Positions 57,001 through 64,000 of a stretch of 64,000 nucleotides of DNA are shown piece after piece. A program made the translations under genes and the position numbers. How positions within the stretch are numbered: position 1 is the stretch's first letter; every line of letters begins with the position of its first letter. The notes under the pieces are model-generated. The model saw only the letters and a list, made by a program, of their open reading frames with translations. It was not told where the DNA came from and searched no databases. This DNA comes from an uncultured Acetatifactor sp. (GTDB lineage Bacteria > Bacillota > Clostridia > Lachnospirales > Lachnospiraceae), in contig CAJUCT010000010.1 of the NCBI GenBank assembly GCA_910585015.1, positions 27,501 through 91,500 on the forward strand, in the 5' to 3' direction.

Positions 57001-57175
57001 GGAACAGCAGACCAGCGATCATGCTGTGACCATCATGGATGTGAAGGGGATTATGGATGAGGCAATCCGTCATGCGAACCGCAAGTCCATGGGGCATTTT
57101 GTGGACATACTGCTGGCAAAGCGCTATGATGAGGAAGACATGATTATTCTGAGGGAGAACGATTTTATATATTAA
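54092..57175 (+). CDS. Large acidic TPR protein with ATPase-like C-terminus
   Basis: A 1,027-residue cytoplasmic protein. The N-terminal 200 residues look like TPR helices (LYKINRRYEDSRDILLLAYD, YVMAIEYYKEFVQIAPKD). Residues about 205-780 are low-complexity and strongly acidic, with near-perfect 15-residue repeats (ESAEAESVEEEYYEE type, about seven copies). The C-terminal 250 residues (from EEKELFSAFIQSKSSKEKL) resemble a degenerate AAA+/CbxX-like domain: ITGDEGMDTLTLAKNMIREV and GLIVIMEDTRKAMNKFL. TTG start with GAGG upstream. Known to me only as a conserved Lachnospiraceae-type protein; function unknown. It lies upstream of glgB. Confidence 0.75.
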   Translation: MDKNEYKIKADEIKALIAQGEYQQAAEIADSIDWRRVKSVMMLCTISDLYKINRRYEDSRDILLLAYDRHPGARTIVYSLCELSIKIEDYVMAIEYYKEFVQIAPKDTGRYILQYKLYQAQDVSLEERIAVLEELKAKDYREKWAYELAYLYHRVGLATKCIEECDELILWFGEGKYVVKAMELKMLHQPLTSEQQGKYDSRFQPEPVYENAEPDYEDSEPVYEEAEGQEYYTENTYVAETEEPGMAEEAQYAVQPVDVLHAPTIRIPSEEIEIQVKTMDVGQYNTINLQKELAEGLREVLEDEESQTELTDSIAEPMMETDADMYDGLQAEPEGGSDETTEEQVETEVFFGATGEMGDIGLTEAAAPAEELLTEEEIYTEDIPAEEEIYTEDIPTGETDAAEEVAPAEKEPFSAVSPKEETPSETEDRTAAMVMEQLRMQTLGIEPPKEMAEVLSMESDGQISLVVPETEKVEKQITGQMRIEDILAEWERMKRDNEEKRREAIHQKVLRQTGPMFTAFEESIRDGLLEKLEQGAELEEIVTEAERASVEEGAVTEEDAVEELEEIDEGSAENESLAAEHIEEYYEEGSAEEEFYEAEEYGEEPAEEEFVEEEEYEEESAEAESVEEEYYEEESAEAESVEEEYYEEESAEAESVEEEYYEEESAEAESVEEEEYGEESAEAESVEEEEYGEESAEAESVEEEEYGEESAEAKSVEENEAEPTAEEATEEDASEAIQAKAKPGRKEARREKGTPKTEAAAGKPSPEDTSKPSREKSRLRALTKEEKELFSAFIQSKSSKEKLINAIDSISMASYTGNVVITGDEGMDTLTLAKNMIREVQMTDSNFSGKTAKISGKSLNQRDIMKTLNSLANGALIIQKASDMNKDTADTLYKALQQEQYGLIVIMEDTRKAMNKFLGVYTKLAECFSARMDMEALSNDALVAFGKKYAKEMEYSIDELGILALHTRIAEQQTSDHAVTIMDVKGIMDEAIRHANRKSMGHFVDILLAKRYDEEDMIILRENDFIY
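55935..56240 (+). repeat. 45-bp tandem repeats in acidic protein gene
   Basis: About seven units of 45 bp encode ESAEAESVEEE(Y/E)Y(E/G)E. Units are almost identical at DNA level, suggesting recent expansion or homogenisation. Confidence 0.88.
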
Positions 57176-57204
57176 AACAGGAATATTAATTGGGAGGTAG
57201 GGGT

Positions 57205-59196
57205 ATGGCAAAGGCGAGAGCGAAAATGCCCAAAGGAAACGTACCAAAGACACAGACAGCAAAGGTACAGGAAGTCGAGACACAGGAGGCGGAGAAGCAG
57301 GAGGATACCGTGTTTATCTCCGAGGCGGACCAGTACCTGTTTGCCCAGGGGACGCACTATGACATCTACAAGAAGCTGGGGGCCCACCCGTCCAGGGAGG
57401 AAGGTGTGGACGGCGTATTTTTCGGCGTGTGGGCGCCTAATGCGGCCAGCGTCCATGTGATCGGGGAATTTAACGGATGGAATGAGGAAAGCCATCCCAT
57501 GGAAAAGCTGGGACCTGGCGGGATCCATAAGCTGTTTGTACCCGGTGTGCAGGAGGGATGCATGTACAAATTCCTGATCACAACCCAGGACGGACAGAAG
57601 CTGTATAAGGCGGATCCCTTCGCCAACTATGCGGAGTACCGCCCGGGCACGGCCTCCAGGGTTACAGATCTCTCCGGTTTTCCCTGGGAGGACGGGAAGT
57701 GGCTGGAGGAGCGGGACCAGAAGGATGTGCAGAAGCAGCCCATGGCGGTGTATGAATGCCATATTGGATCCTTTATGAAGCATCCGGACGGCACCAAGGA
57801 GGGTTTTTACAATTATCGGGAGTTTGCGGACCGCATTGTGGAATACCTGAAAGAGATGCGTTATACCCATGTTGAACTGATGGGGATTGCGGAGCATCCC
57901 TTCGACGGCTCCTGGGGCTATCAGGTGACAGGCTATTACGCTCCCACCTCCCGCTATGGCACCCCCAAGGACTTTATGTATCTGGTGAACAAGCTGCATA
58001 AGAATAAGATCGGCGTGATTCTGGACTGGGTGCCGGCCCATTTTGCCATGGATGCCCATGGACTGGGCTGTTTTGACGGCCAGTGCATCTTTGAGCATCC
58101 CGATCCCCGATTGGGAGAGCACCCTGACTGGGGCACCAAGATTTTCAACTACGGCAAAACGGAGATCAAAAATTTCCTGATTGCCAATGCTCTGTTTTGG
58201 CTGAAAGAGTTCCATGTGGACGGAATCCGTGTGGACGCGGTGGCCTCCATGCTGTACTTGGACTATGGGAAAAAGGATGGCCAATGGCTGCCCAACAAGT
58301 TCGGCGGGAACAAGAATCTGGAAGCCATAGAATTTTTCAAGCATCTCAATTCCGTGCTCCGGGGAACCTACCCGGGATTTATGACCATCGCGGAGGAGTC
58401 CACGGCGTGGCCCAATGTGACGGGCGAGATTGGGGGGGAGGGCCTGGGCTTTACCTTCAAGTGGAATATGGGCTGGATGCATGATTTCTGCGAATATATG
58501 AAGCTGGATCCCCTGTACCGCAAGGGAAACCACTATGCCATGTCTTTCGCTATGAGTTATAATGAGAGCGAGAATTATATTCTGCCCCTGTCTCATGACG
58601 AGGTGGTACACTTGAAATGCTCCATGGTGAACAAGATGCCCGGCTACCAGGTGGACAAATATGCCAATCTGCGGGTGGGTTACACCTTTATGTTTGGCCA
58701 CTGCGGGAAGAAGCTGCTGTTCATGGGACAGGACTTCGGCCAGGAGAGAGAGTGGAGCGAAGAGAGAGAGCTTGACTGGTTTTTACTGCAGGAAAAGAAC
58801 AATCTGGGTATGCACAATTACGTGCGGGATCTGCTGGAATTGTACCGAAAGTATCCCTGCATGTATGAGAATGATAATTCCTGGAAGGGTTTTGAGTGGA
58901 TGAATGCGGACGATGCGGACAGGAGCACCTATTCCTTTGTGAGAAAATCCGAGAGCGGCCGCAACAATTTGCTGTTTGTGATGAACATGACTCCCATGCG
59001 CTGGGAGAATTATGTGGTGCCGGTGCCGAAGAAGAAAAAATATAAGCTGGTGTTAAACAGTGATGACACCTGCTATGGCGGCAACGGAAACGAGGTTCCG
59101 GAGGAGTTGACGGCGGTGGAGGAACCCTGCCATTACCATGACTATACCATTTCCTTTGATCTGCCGCCATACACGGCTGTGGTGTTCCAGTTCTAG
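57205..59196 (+). CDS. glgB: 1,4-alpha-glucan branching enzyme
   Basis: A 663-residue GH13 enzyme that makes alpha-1,6 branches in glycogen. A CBM48-type N-terminal domain (APNAASVHVIGEFNGWN near 75-95) precedes the catalytic barrel: DWVPAHF, the nucleophile region VDGIRVDAVASMLYLDYG, the acid region IAEESTAWP and LSHDEVVH. A basic, Lys/Ala/Glu-rich 35-residue N-terminal extension is present. Start at 57205 has GGGAGG upstream. No other glycogen gene is visible nearby. Confidence 0.96.
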   Translation: MAKARAKMPKGNVPKTQTAKVQEVETQEAEKQEDTVFISEADQYLFAQGTHYDIYKKLGAHPSREEGVDGVFFGVWAPNAASVHVIGEFNGWNEESHPMEKLGPGGIHKLFVPGVQEGCMYKFLITTQDGQKLYKADPFANYAEYRPGTASRVTDLSGFPWEDGKWLEERDQKDVQKQPMAVYECHIGSFMKHPDGTKEGFYNYREFADRIVEYLKEMRYTHVELMGIAEHPFDGSWGYQVTGYYAPTSRYGTPKDFMYLVNKLHKNKIGVILDWVPAHFAMDAHGLGCFDGQCIFEHPDPRLGEHPDWGTKIFNYGKTEIKNFLIANALFWLKEFHVDGIRVDAVASMLYLDYGKKDGQWLPNKFGGNKNLEAIEFFKHLNSVLRGTYPGFMTIAEESTAWPNVTGEIGGEGLGFTFKWNMGWMHDFCEYMKLDPLYRKGNHYAMSFAMSYNESENYILPLSHDEVVHLKCSMVNKMPGYQVDKYANLRVGYTFMFGHCGKKLLFMGQDFGQEREWSEERELDWFLLQEKNNLGMHNYVRDLLELYRKYPCMYENDNSWKGFEWMNADDADRSTYSFVRKSESGRNNLLFVMNMTPMRWENYVVPVPKKKKYKLVLNSDDTCYGGNGNEVPEELTAVEEPCHYHDYTISFDLPPYTAVVFQF

Positions 59197-59231
59197 CGTA
59201 GCTCTTAAGAAAACAGAAAATTGACCGAAAT

Positions 59232-59266
59232 AATAGGTGAGTGCCGGCGCATTCACCTATTTTTAT
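59232..59266 (+). terminator. Terminator after glgB
   Basis: AATAGGTGA pairs with TTCACCTATT around an 11-base loop, followed by a T-run. Confidence 0.85.
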
Positions 59267-59283
59267 ATGAGAAAGGGATGCTT

Positions 59284-62200
59284 ATGAAGATAAATTTTGA
59301 CCAGACAGTACAGACAAACGGATCTCAGGAACCGTCGCACCGCGTCCGGCGGCAGCAGGCCGGCAGGTCCCAACGGGGATATGGGGCTTATGTGGACGGC
59401 AGGGACAGCATTCATCCCGGCAATGCCCTGGGCAGCCGCTGGAACCAGAAGCAGAAGGGCCGGGCAGCCCAGGGAAAAACCCTGGCGGATATTCAGGAGC
59501 AGGCCGGCGCTGCGGATGTGCAGATAATGCAGAATCAGATGACAGTAATGTCACATACCATGTCCGACGAAGATTATGCCAGAATGGCCGAGAAGGGATA
59601 TGATCCCCGGGAGATGGATCCTCAGGAGACGGTGACCATATTGGATAAGATCAAGGCCGAACTGGTGAAGGCGGGCTGTAATGTGGCGGGATATACGGAT
59701 ACGCTGGATATGGATACCCTGGCGGCGGCGGTGGGAGACAGAGGACTGGCCCAGGCGCTGCAGGAGAGCTTTGAGGCGGTGGATATCCCCCTGTCCATGG
59801 AGAACGTGGATAAGGTCATGCAGGCCCTGGATCTGGCAGGCAGTCTGGAAATGCCGGAGGAAGGGGACTATTATTATATGGTCCGCAGCGGTATGGAGGC
59901 CACGGTTAAGGGATATTATCTGGCGGAGGCCAGCGGATCCGCCATGGAGCAGGAGCAGCAGGCGGAATATTTTGACGCGGAAGTAAAGGGTTATATGACC
60001 CGGAATATTGCGGAGCAGCCCGGGAGCGGGAAGGATGCCGCATCGGCATGGGAGGAAGCGGAGGCTATCGATCCCGGTGAGATTGACAGACTGTTGGCTT
60101 CCCTGGGCTGCGATGGGACCGAGCAGGAGCAGGAGGCCGCAAAGTGGCTGGTTCAGAGAGGGCTTCAGGTAGATGGGGACAGTCTGAGAAGGGCCATGGA
60201 GATTCGGGGAGTGGCTTTCCCGCTGCAAAACGAACAGGTGGTGCGGGCGGCGGCGGCCGCCATTGCGGACGGGCGTGAGGCCATGGAGGGGAATCTGGCA
60301 GATAGCAGATCTATCCGGCAGAAGGCATATGATCTGATGGCTTATTACCAGAGCAGTGATGCGGAGCGGCGCATCAGCGACCACAGGCTGCTGGAGGAGA
60401 TACGACTGCGTATGACGGTGGAGACCAATATAAAGCTTCTGGAAAGCGGCTTCTCCATCGACACAAAGCCCATTGAGGAGACTATCGAGGCACTCAGACA
60501 GGCGCAGCAGGAACTGGCCCGTGAATTTTTCCCGGAGGCAAAGTATACAGATCAGGAGGCGGTTGACCGTTACCAGCAGCTGGAAGCAGCCTGGCAGGTG
60601 GCGGAGGAACTGCCAGGGCTGCCAGTGGACACGGTGGGCCGCTGGCAGGAGAGGCTGCAGAGTGGAACATCGGAGAATGCAGCCTCGGAAGACCAGAGTC
60701 TGGCGGAGTTTCACCGGACGGGCAAGGCATTGCAGGCGGAATATGACAAAGCAGGCCAGCGCTACGAGGCGATCTGGACGGAGCCCCGGGCGGACATGGG
60801 GGACAGTATCCGCAAGGCGTTTGCCAATGTGGACGATATTTTGCAGGATCTGGGCTATGAACTGACGGAGGAAAACCGTCGGGCCGTGCGTGTGCTGGGC
60901 TATAATCGGATGGAGATCACGCCTGAACATGTGGAGGAGATCAAGGCGGCCTGCGCCACGGTGGAGGAGGTCACCAGGCGGATGACACCGGCGGCGGTGC
61001 TGCGCATGATCAGAGACGGAGTAAACCCGCTTGAGCAGAGCCTGCCCCGGCTGCAGGAATATTTTGAGGAACAGCAGCAGGGACAGGAGACCGGGCAGGA
61101 GACGGAGCGGTACAGCCGCTTCCTGTATAAGCTGGAGAAAAAAGGAGATATCACCCCTGAGGAAAAGAGTGCGTTTATTGGCTGCTACCGGCTGCTGCGC
61201 CAGATCGAAAAGGGGGACAGCGCCTCCATCGGCAGCATTGTGAACACCGGAGCGGAGTTGAATTTTTCCACATTGCTGTCGGCGGTGAGAAGCCGCCGCG
61301 CAGGGCGTACAAACACTCTGGTGGATGATGCGGTGGGTGCTTTGAGCCGCCTGCAGGACAGGGGCGCCCGGATTGACGAACAGATCAATCTTGGATATGC
61401 CCGGGAATGGAATCGAGTGCTGGAGGAGGCTGTCGAGCCCAGGGAGCAGGCCGCGTCCGCGACAGACCAGAACAATCAGGCATCGGATGCCGCAAAACAG
61501 GAGAACGGTCAGCTGCCCGGGGAGACAGCGAACTGGGACAGCGCGGAAATGCGGCAGCAGATGGCCAATGCTGGGACAGTTTCCCAGGAAGTTTATAAGG
61601 AGTTGGAGCGCGCCCAGGAAACGCCTACGGTGGCCAATGTGCTGGCAGCCCAGGGTATGGAGGAGGAGATCCAAAAGCTCATGGGCCGCTGGAACGCAGG
61701 CAGCAGAGACGGGGAGAAACCCGCACAGCTATGGCAGCGCCTGCATGATCCGAAGGCGTTCAAGGAGGCCTATCAGGAGACAGCGGCGGCTTCGGAGGAA
61801 CATACCCACCGTCAGATTCTGGAGGAGACAGACAGTCTGGTGGATGTGCGGTCTCTGCAGTTGATGACCAAGCAGCTGCATCTGATGGGAAGCCTGTCCC
61901 AGTCGGAGGAATATTATTTTCCCATGGAACTGGGCGGAGAATTGGCTGCTATACACCTGCAGATCTGCCATGGAGGGCAGGAAAAAGGCATGGTGCGCAT
62001 TGAAATGACCAGTGAGCGTATGGGCAGTCTGAAAGGTGAGTTCCAGGTCAGGGACGGCATTGTAAAGGGTTATTTTGTGGGAAATCAAAGGGAAGCGGTT
62101 ATGAATTTACGCCGTTCGTCCGATATATTTGATAGTTATCTGGCAGAGGACTTACAGCTGGGCCAGGTGGAATATGTACATAATGAGTCAGGGAAGACGG

Positions 62201-62331
62201 CCATGTTTTGGGACAGAGTCGAGACGGGGGAGGCGGCGCCGCAGGGAAGCCTGTATGCCACGGCCAAAGCCTTTTTGCAGACGGTCAGGGATGTGGAAAA
62301 GCAAACGGAAGGGAATCCGCGGAACTTTTAG
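59284..62331 (+). CDS. DUF6240/FliK-like protein next to flagellin
   Basis: A 1,015-residue, mostly helical, Gln/Glu/Ala-rich soluble protein without signal peptide. The C-terminal 130 residues (EEYYFPMELGGELAAIHLQI, GMVRIEMTSERMGSLKGEF, REAVMNLRRSSDIF) resemble the C-terminal domain of flagellar hook-length control protein FliK, and similar long proteins are found in Lachnospiraceae near flagellar genes (possibly DUF6240). The start at 59284 has GAAAGGG upstream. It precedes flagellin, separated by three structured repeats; its last codons carry the same GCGGAACTTT word as the repeat ends. Flagellar role is inference. Confidence 0.6.
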   Translation: MKINFDQTVQTNGSQEPSHRVRRQQAGRSQRGYGAYVDGRDSIHPGNALGSRWNQKQKGRAAQGKTLADIQEQAGAADVQIMQNQMTVMSHTMSDEDYARMAEKGYDPREMDPQETVTILDKIKAELVKAGCNVAGYTDTLDMDTLAAAVGDRGLAQALQESFEAVDIPLSMENVDKVMQALDLAGSLEMPEEGDYYYMVRSGMEATVKGYYLAEASGSAMEQEQQAEYFDAEVKGYMTRNIAEQPGSGKDAASAWEEAEAIDPGEIDRLLASLGCDGTEQEQEAAKWLVQRGLQVDGDSLRRAMEIRGVAFPLQNEQVVRAAAAAIADGREAMEGNLADSRSIRQKAYDLMAYYQSSDAERRISDHRLLEEIRLRMTVETNIKLLESGFSIDTKPIEETIEALRQAQQELAREFFPEAKYTDQEAVDRYQQLEAAWQVAEELPGLPVDTVGRWQERLQSGTSENAASEDQSLAEFHRTGKALQAEYDKAGQRYEAIWTEPRADMGDSIRKAFANVDDILQDLGYELTEENRRAVRVLGYNRMEITPEHVEEIKAACATVEEVTRRMTPAAVLRMIRDGVNPLEQSLPRLQEYFEEQQQGQETGQETERYSRFLYKLEKKGDITPEEKSAFIGCYRLLRQIEKGDSASIGSIVNTGAELNFSTLLSAVRSRRAGRTNTLVDDAVGALSRLQDRGARIDEQINLGYAREWNRVLEEAVEPREQAASATDQNNQASDAAKQENGQLPGETANWDSAEMRQQMANAGTVSQEVYKELERAQETPTVANVLAAQGMEEEIQKLMGRWNAGSRDGEKPAQLWQRLHDPKAFKEAYQETAAASEEHTHRQILEETDSLVDVRSLQLMTKQLHLMGSLSQSEEYYFPMELGGELAAIHLQICHGGQEKGMVRIEMTSERMGSLKGEFQVRDGIVKGYFVGNQREAVMNLRRSSDIFDSYLAEDLQLGQVEYVHNESGKTAMFWDRVETGEAAPQGSLYATAKAFLQTVRDVEKQTEGNPRNF

Positions 62332-62340
62332 TTCAGAGCA

Positions 62341-62649
62341 TTAATCAGCATATTTCCGGATAGTACACTGATCCATATCCGGACGCCAAAGCGGCCGGAT
62401 GTGGATCACCGATTAAGAGTGCTGTCAGGGGATATGCGGAACTTTAATCAGCATATTCCCGGACAGTACACTGATCCATATCCGAATGCCAAAGCGGCCG
62501 GATGTGGATCACCGATTAAGTGTGCTGTCAGGGAAAATGCGGAACTTTAATCAGCATATTCCCGGACAGTACACTGATCCATATCCGGACGCCAAAGCGG
62601 CCGGATGTGGATCACCGATTAAGTGTGCTGTCAGGGAAAATGCGGAACT
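62341..62649 (+). repeat. Three tandem 103-bp structured repeats upstream of flagellin
   Basis: Units start at 62341, 62444 and 62547 (exactly 103 bp apart), with a partial start at 62650. Each folds as one long imperfect hairpin: outer arms GCATATTCCCGGACAGTACA against TGTGCTGTCAGGGAAAATGC, inner arms GATCCATATCCGG against CCGGATGTGGATC, loop ACGCCAAAG. Each ends in GCGGAACTTTAA. The last unit ends 18 bases before the flagellin ATG. Confidence 0.93.
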
Positions 62650-62667
62650 TTAATTAGGAGGATTCAT

Positions 62668-63825
62668 ATGAGAATCAATTACAATGTATCAGCAATGCTT
62701 ACTAACAATGCGCTGGCAAACAACGATAACGCTTTGTCGGCGTCCCTGGAGAGGCTCTCCACTGGGTTGAAGATCAATCATGCTAAGGACAATCCCGCCG
62801 GGCTGGCCATGGCGAAACGGATGAACGCTCAGATCAAGGGTCTGGGAACGGCCAACGACAACGCCGGCGACGGGATATCTGTCATAAATATTGCGGATGG
62901 CGCCATGAACGAAGTCAGCGCCATGCTGCAGCGTATAAACGAACTGACGGTAAAGGCTTCAAACGGCACCATCCTTGACGAAGACAGGGAAGTTATACAG
63001 GAAGAGATCGCGCAGCTCAAGGAGGAGATTGAGCGTGTGAAGGATACAACTCAGTTCAATGGGCAGAATCTGCTGGACGGCACTTTTAATGTCAAGGGGT
63101 ATACCAACGACGAATATATCAAGGTCAGTACTTTCAGTGAGAAGACACCTACAGGAAAATATTCAATTGACACTATTACGATTCAGGATGAGTTGGATGC
63201 GGAGGGCAATCCAACCGGAAATAAGCTGGTGACGAATATTACGTTGGGAACTGGTTTCCCCACCGATGCGAAATCTTATCCCGACGGGGTAAATGAAACT
63301 GTGGCGGAGAACGGTTTTGTGACCATCAAGGGCAGCGACGGCTTTGAACTGCAGCTGGATCTGAATGACGCGCCTGATGGCACAGTGCCCGTTGCGCCGA
63401 AGACGAGCCTGGATATAGAGGTCACCGATGTGGGGCCCATGCGTCTGCAAATCGGCGCCAACGAGGGCCAGGTGTTGGCTGTTGAAATTCCCCCCGTCTC
63501 CCTGCGAAATATGGGCATTGAAAATATTGATGTAAGTACCCAGGAGGGAGCAAAGAGCGCTCTGAGCAAGATGGACGGGGCCATTAGCTTTGTATCTCAT
63601 GTCAGGGGCAAGCTGGGCGCTTACCAAAACCGTTTGGAGTCCACGATGAATAGCCTTGATGTATCCGAGGAAAACATGACCGCCGCTTATTCCCGGCTTA
63701 TGGACGTAGATATGGCGGAGGAGATGACCCAATACACCACCAACCAGGTGTTGACCCAGGCAGGCACCTCCATGCTGGCTCAGGCAAATGAGAGACCTTC
63801 CCAGGTGTTACAGCTGTTGCAGTAA
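62668..63825 (+). CDS. Flagellin
   Basis: A 385-residue flagellin, the filament subunit. The N-terminal D0/D1 region (MRINYNVSAMLTNNALANND, LERLSTGLKINHAKDNPAGLAMAKRM) and C-terminal region (AENMTAAYSRLMDVDMAEEM-like, ending LAQANERPSQVLQLLQ) are conserved; the central variable domain (about 140-290) is short. The ATG at 62668 has AGGAGG upstream; the frame from 62623 runs through the repeat. It lies between two arrays of structured repeats, and no sigma-28 promoter is obvious to me in the array. Symbol (fliC/hag) not assigned because several flagellin copies may exist. Confidence 0.97.
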   Translation: MRINYNVSAMLTNNALANNDNALSASLERLSTGLKINHAKDNPAGLAMAKRMNAQIKGLGTANDNAGDGISVINIADGAMNEVSAMLQRINELTVKASNGTILDEDREVIQEEIAQLKEEIERVKDTTQFNGQNLLDGTFNVKGYTNDEYIKVSTFSEKTPTGKYSIDTITIQDELDAEGNPTGNKLVTNITLGTGFPTDAKSYPDGVNETVAENGFVTIKGSDGFELQLDLNDAPDGTVPVAPKTSLDIEVTDVGPMRLQIGANEGQVLAVEIPPVSLRNMGIENIDVSTQEGAKSALSKMDGAISFVSHVRGKLGAYQNRLESTMNSLDVSEENMTAAYSRLMDVDMAEEMTQYTTNQVLTQAGTSMLAQANERPSQVLQLLQ

Positions 63826-63843
63826 GTGACGGAAGCGGAACTC

Positions 63844-64000
63844 TAAACAGCAGCCGCCCGGACAGAGCCCAGAGAATTTGCGGACGCCGAAGCGGACGGA
63901 AATTGCTCTGCCGGATAAGGCTCTGTCAGGACGGCAGCGGAACTTTAAACAGCAGCCGCCCGGACAGAGCCCAGAGAATTTGCGGACGCCGAAGCGGCCG
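63844..64000 (+). repeat. Second array of structured repeats downstream of flagellin (runs off window)
   Basis: A 102-bp unit (63844-63945) and the start of an identical second (63946-64000). Same architecture as the upstream array: outer arms GCCGCCCGGACAGAGCC against GGCTCTGTCAGGACGGC, inner AGAGAATTT against AAATTGCTCT, loop region GCGGACGCCGAAGCGG, end word GCGGAACTTTAAA. The stem sequences differ from the upstream array but pair equally well. Confidence 0.9.

Noticed and set aside
55457..57283. 608-codon minus-strand open frame opposite the acidic TPR protein gene
   Set aside because: It is the mirror of the Glu-rich repeats (Leu/Arg/Phe-rich product) with no ribosome site; the plus-strand gene has coherent domains.
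57172..58701. 509-codon minus-strand open frame opposite glgB
   Set aside because: Shadow of glgB, whose catalytic motifs are all on the plus strand.
59551..61674. 707-codon minus-strand open frame opposite the FliK-like gene
   Set aside because: Composition is Leu/His/Gln-rich noise typical of an antisense frame; no start signal and no domain.
62341..62649. Possible CRISPR array
   Set aside because: Whole 103-bp units are repeated without unique spacers and each folds into a hairpin; no cas genes nearby.
62341..64000. Integron-type attC array
   Set aside because: Unit length and imperfect palindromes are similar, but units are tandem without cassettes, no integrase is present and attC consensus boxes are not seen.

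Overview
The window looks like a chromosome segment of a motile, gut-type Clostridia bacterium, most likely Lachnospiraceae. The reasons are moderate GC content, strong AGGAGG-type ribosome sites, flagellin, PadR/DUF2812 and DUF2975/XRE pairs, a CD1871A-like mini-protein, an archaeal-type second AspRS, and a response regulator-alarmone synthetase fusion. These assignments come from recognising protein families by eye; no search was run.

Layout. 1-6.7 kb: a 5'-truncated GH112 phosphorylase with a rhamnose mutarotase, a metal permease with a Fur-type regulator, a cytoplasmic BMP-domain protein and a phosphoesterase. 6.83-6.90 kb: tRNA-Lys(CTT). 6.86-16.77 kb: an integrated element of 9,913 bp that reads as a filamentous phage (inovirus-like) prophage. 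It carries a tyrosine integrase, a Rep_trans-like initiator, a Zot/pI-like morphogenesis ATPase, a major-coat-like protein, a secreted anchored protein, several small membrane proteins, a large palindromic candidate origin and an XRE repressor with a dispersed TTGTnnnACAA operator family. Between the repressor and the right junction lies a probable Fst/par-like type I toxin-antitoxin module: a 28-residue membrane peptide and a convergent antisense RNA. It is followed by a deleted remnant of a second, related element (16.77-17.2 kb) and a 141-bp inverted-repeat insertion.

17.5-32.5 kb: a DUF1538/PII pair, a TlpA/CXXC/4Fe-4S redox operon, a long structured leader before an AspRS-like gene, a two-component system, a REC-RelA/SpoT fusion, TatD, an Rpn-type nuclease and a PadR operon. 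32.9-37.9 kb: an ABC exporter operon, a possible 48-codon mini-gene and a GNAT acetyltransferase. 38-41.4 kb: a decayed solute-binding protein and two tandem P47/OrfX-like TULIP proteins. 41.9-53.8 kb: a GT39-like membrane protein, DUF2975/XRE, DUF4173, an ABC-F ATPase, a DUF4358 lipoprotein, an MBOAT/DHHW O-acylation pair, a HAD phosphatase and KsgA. 54-64 kb: a large acidic TPR protein, GlgB, a possible FliK/DUF6240-like protein and flagellin. The flagellin gene is bracketed by tandem structured repeats.

The most unusual features are the prophage with its type I toxin-antitoxin module, operator family and anticodon-loop attachment site; the fold-conserved repeats around flagellin; the P47-like pair; and several small dispersed hairpin repeats.
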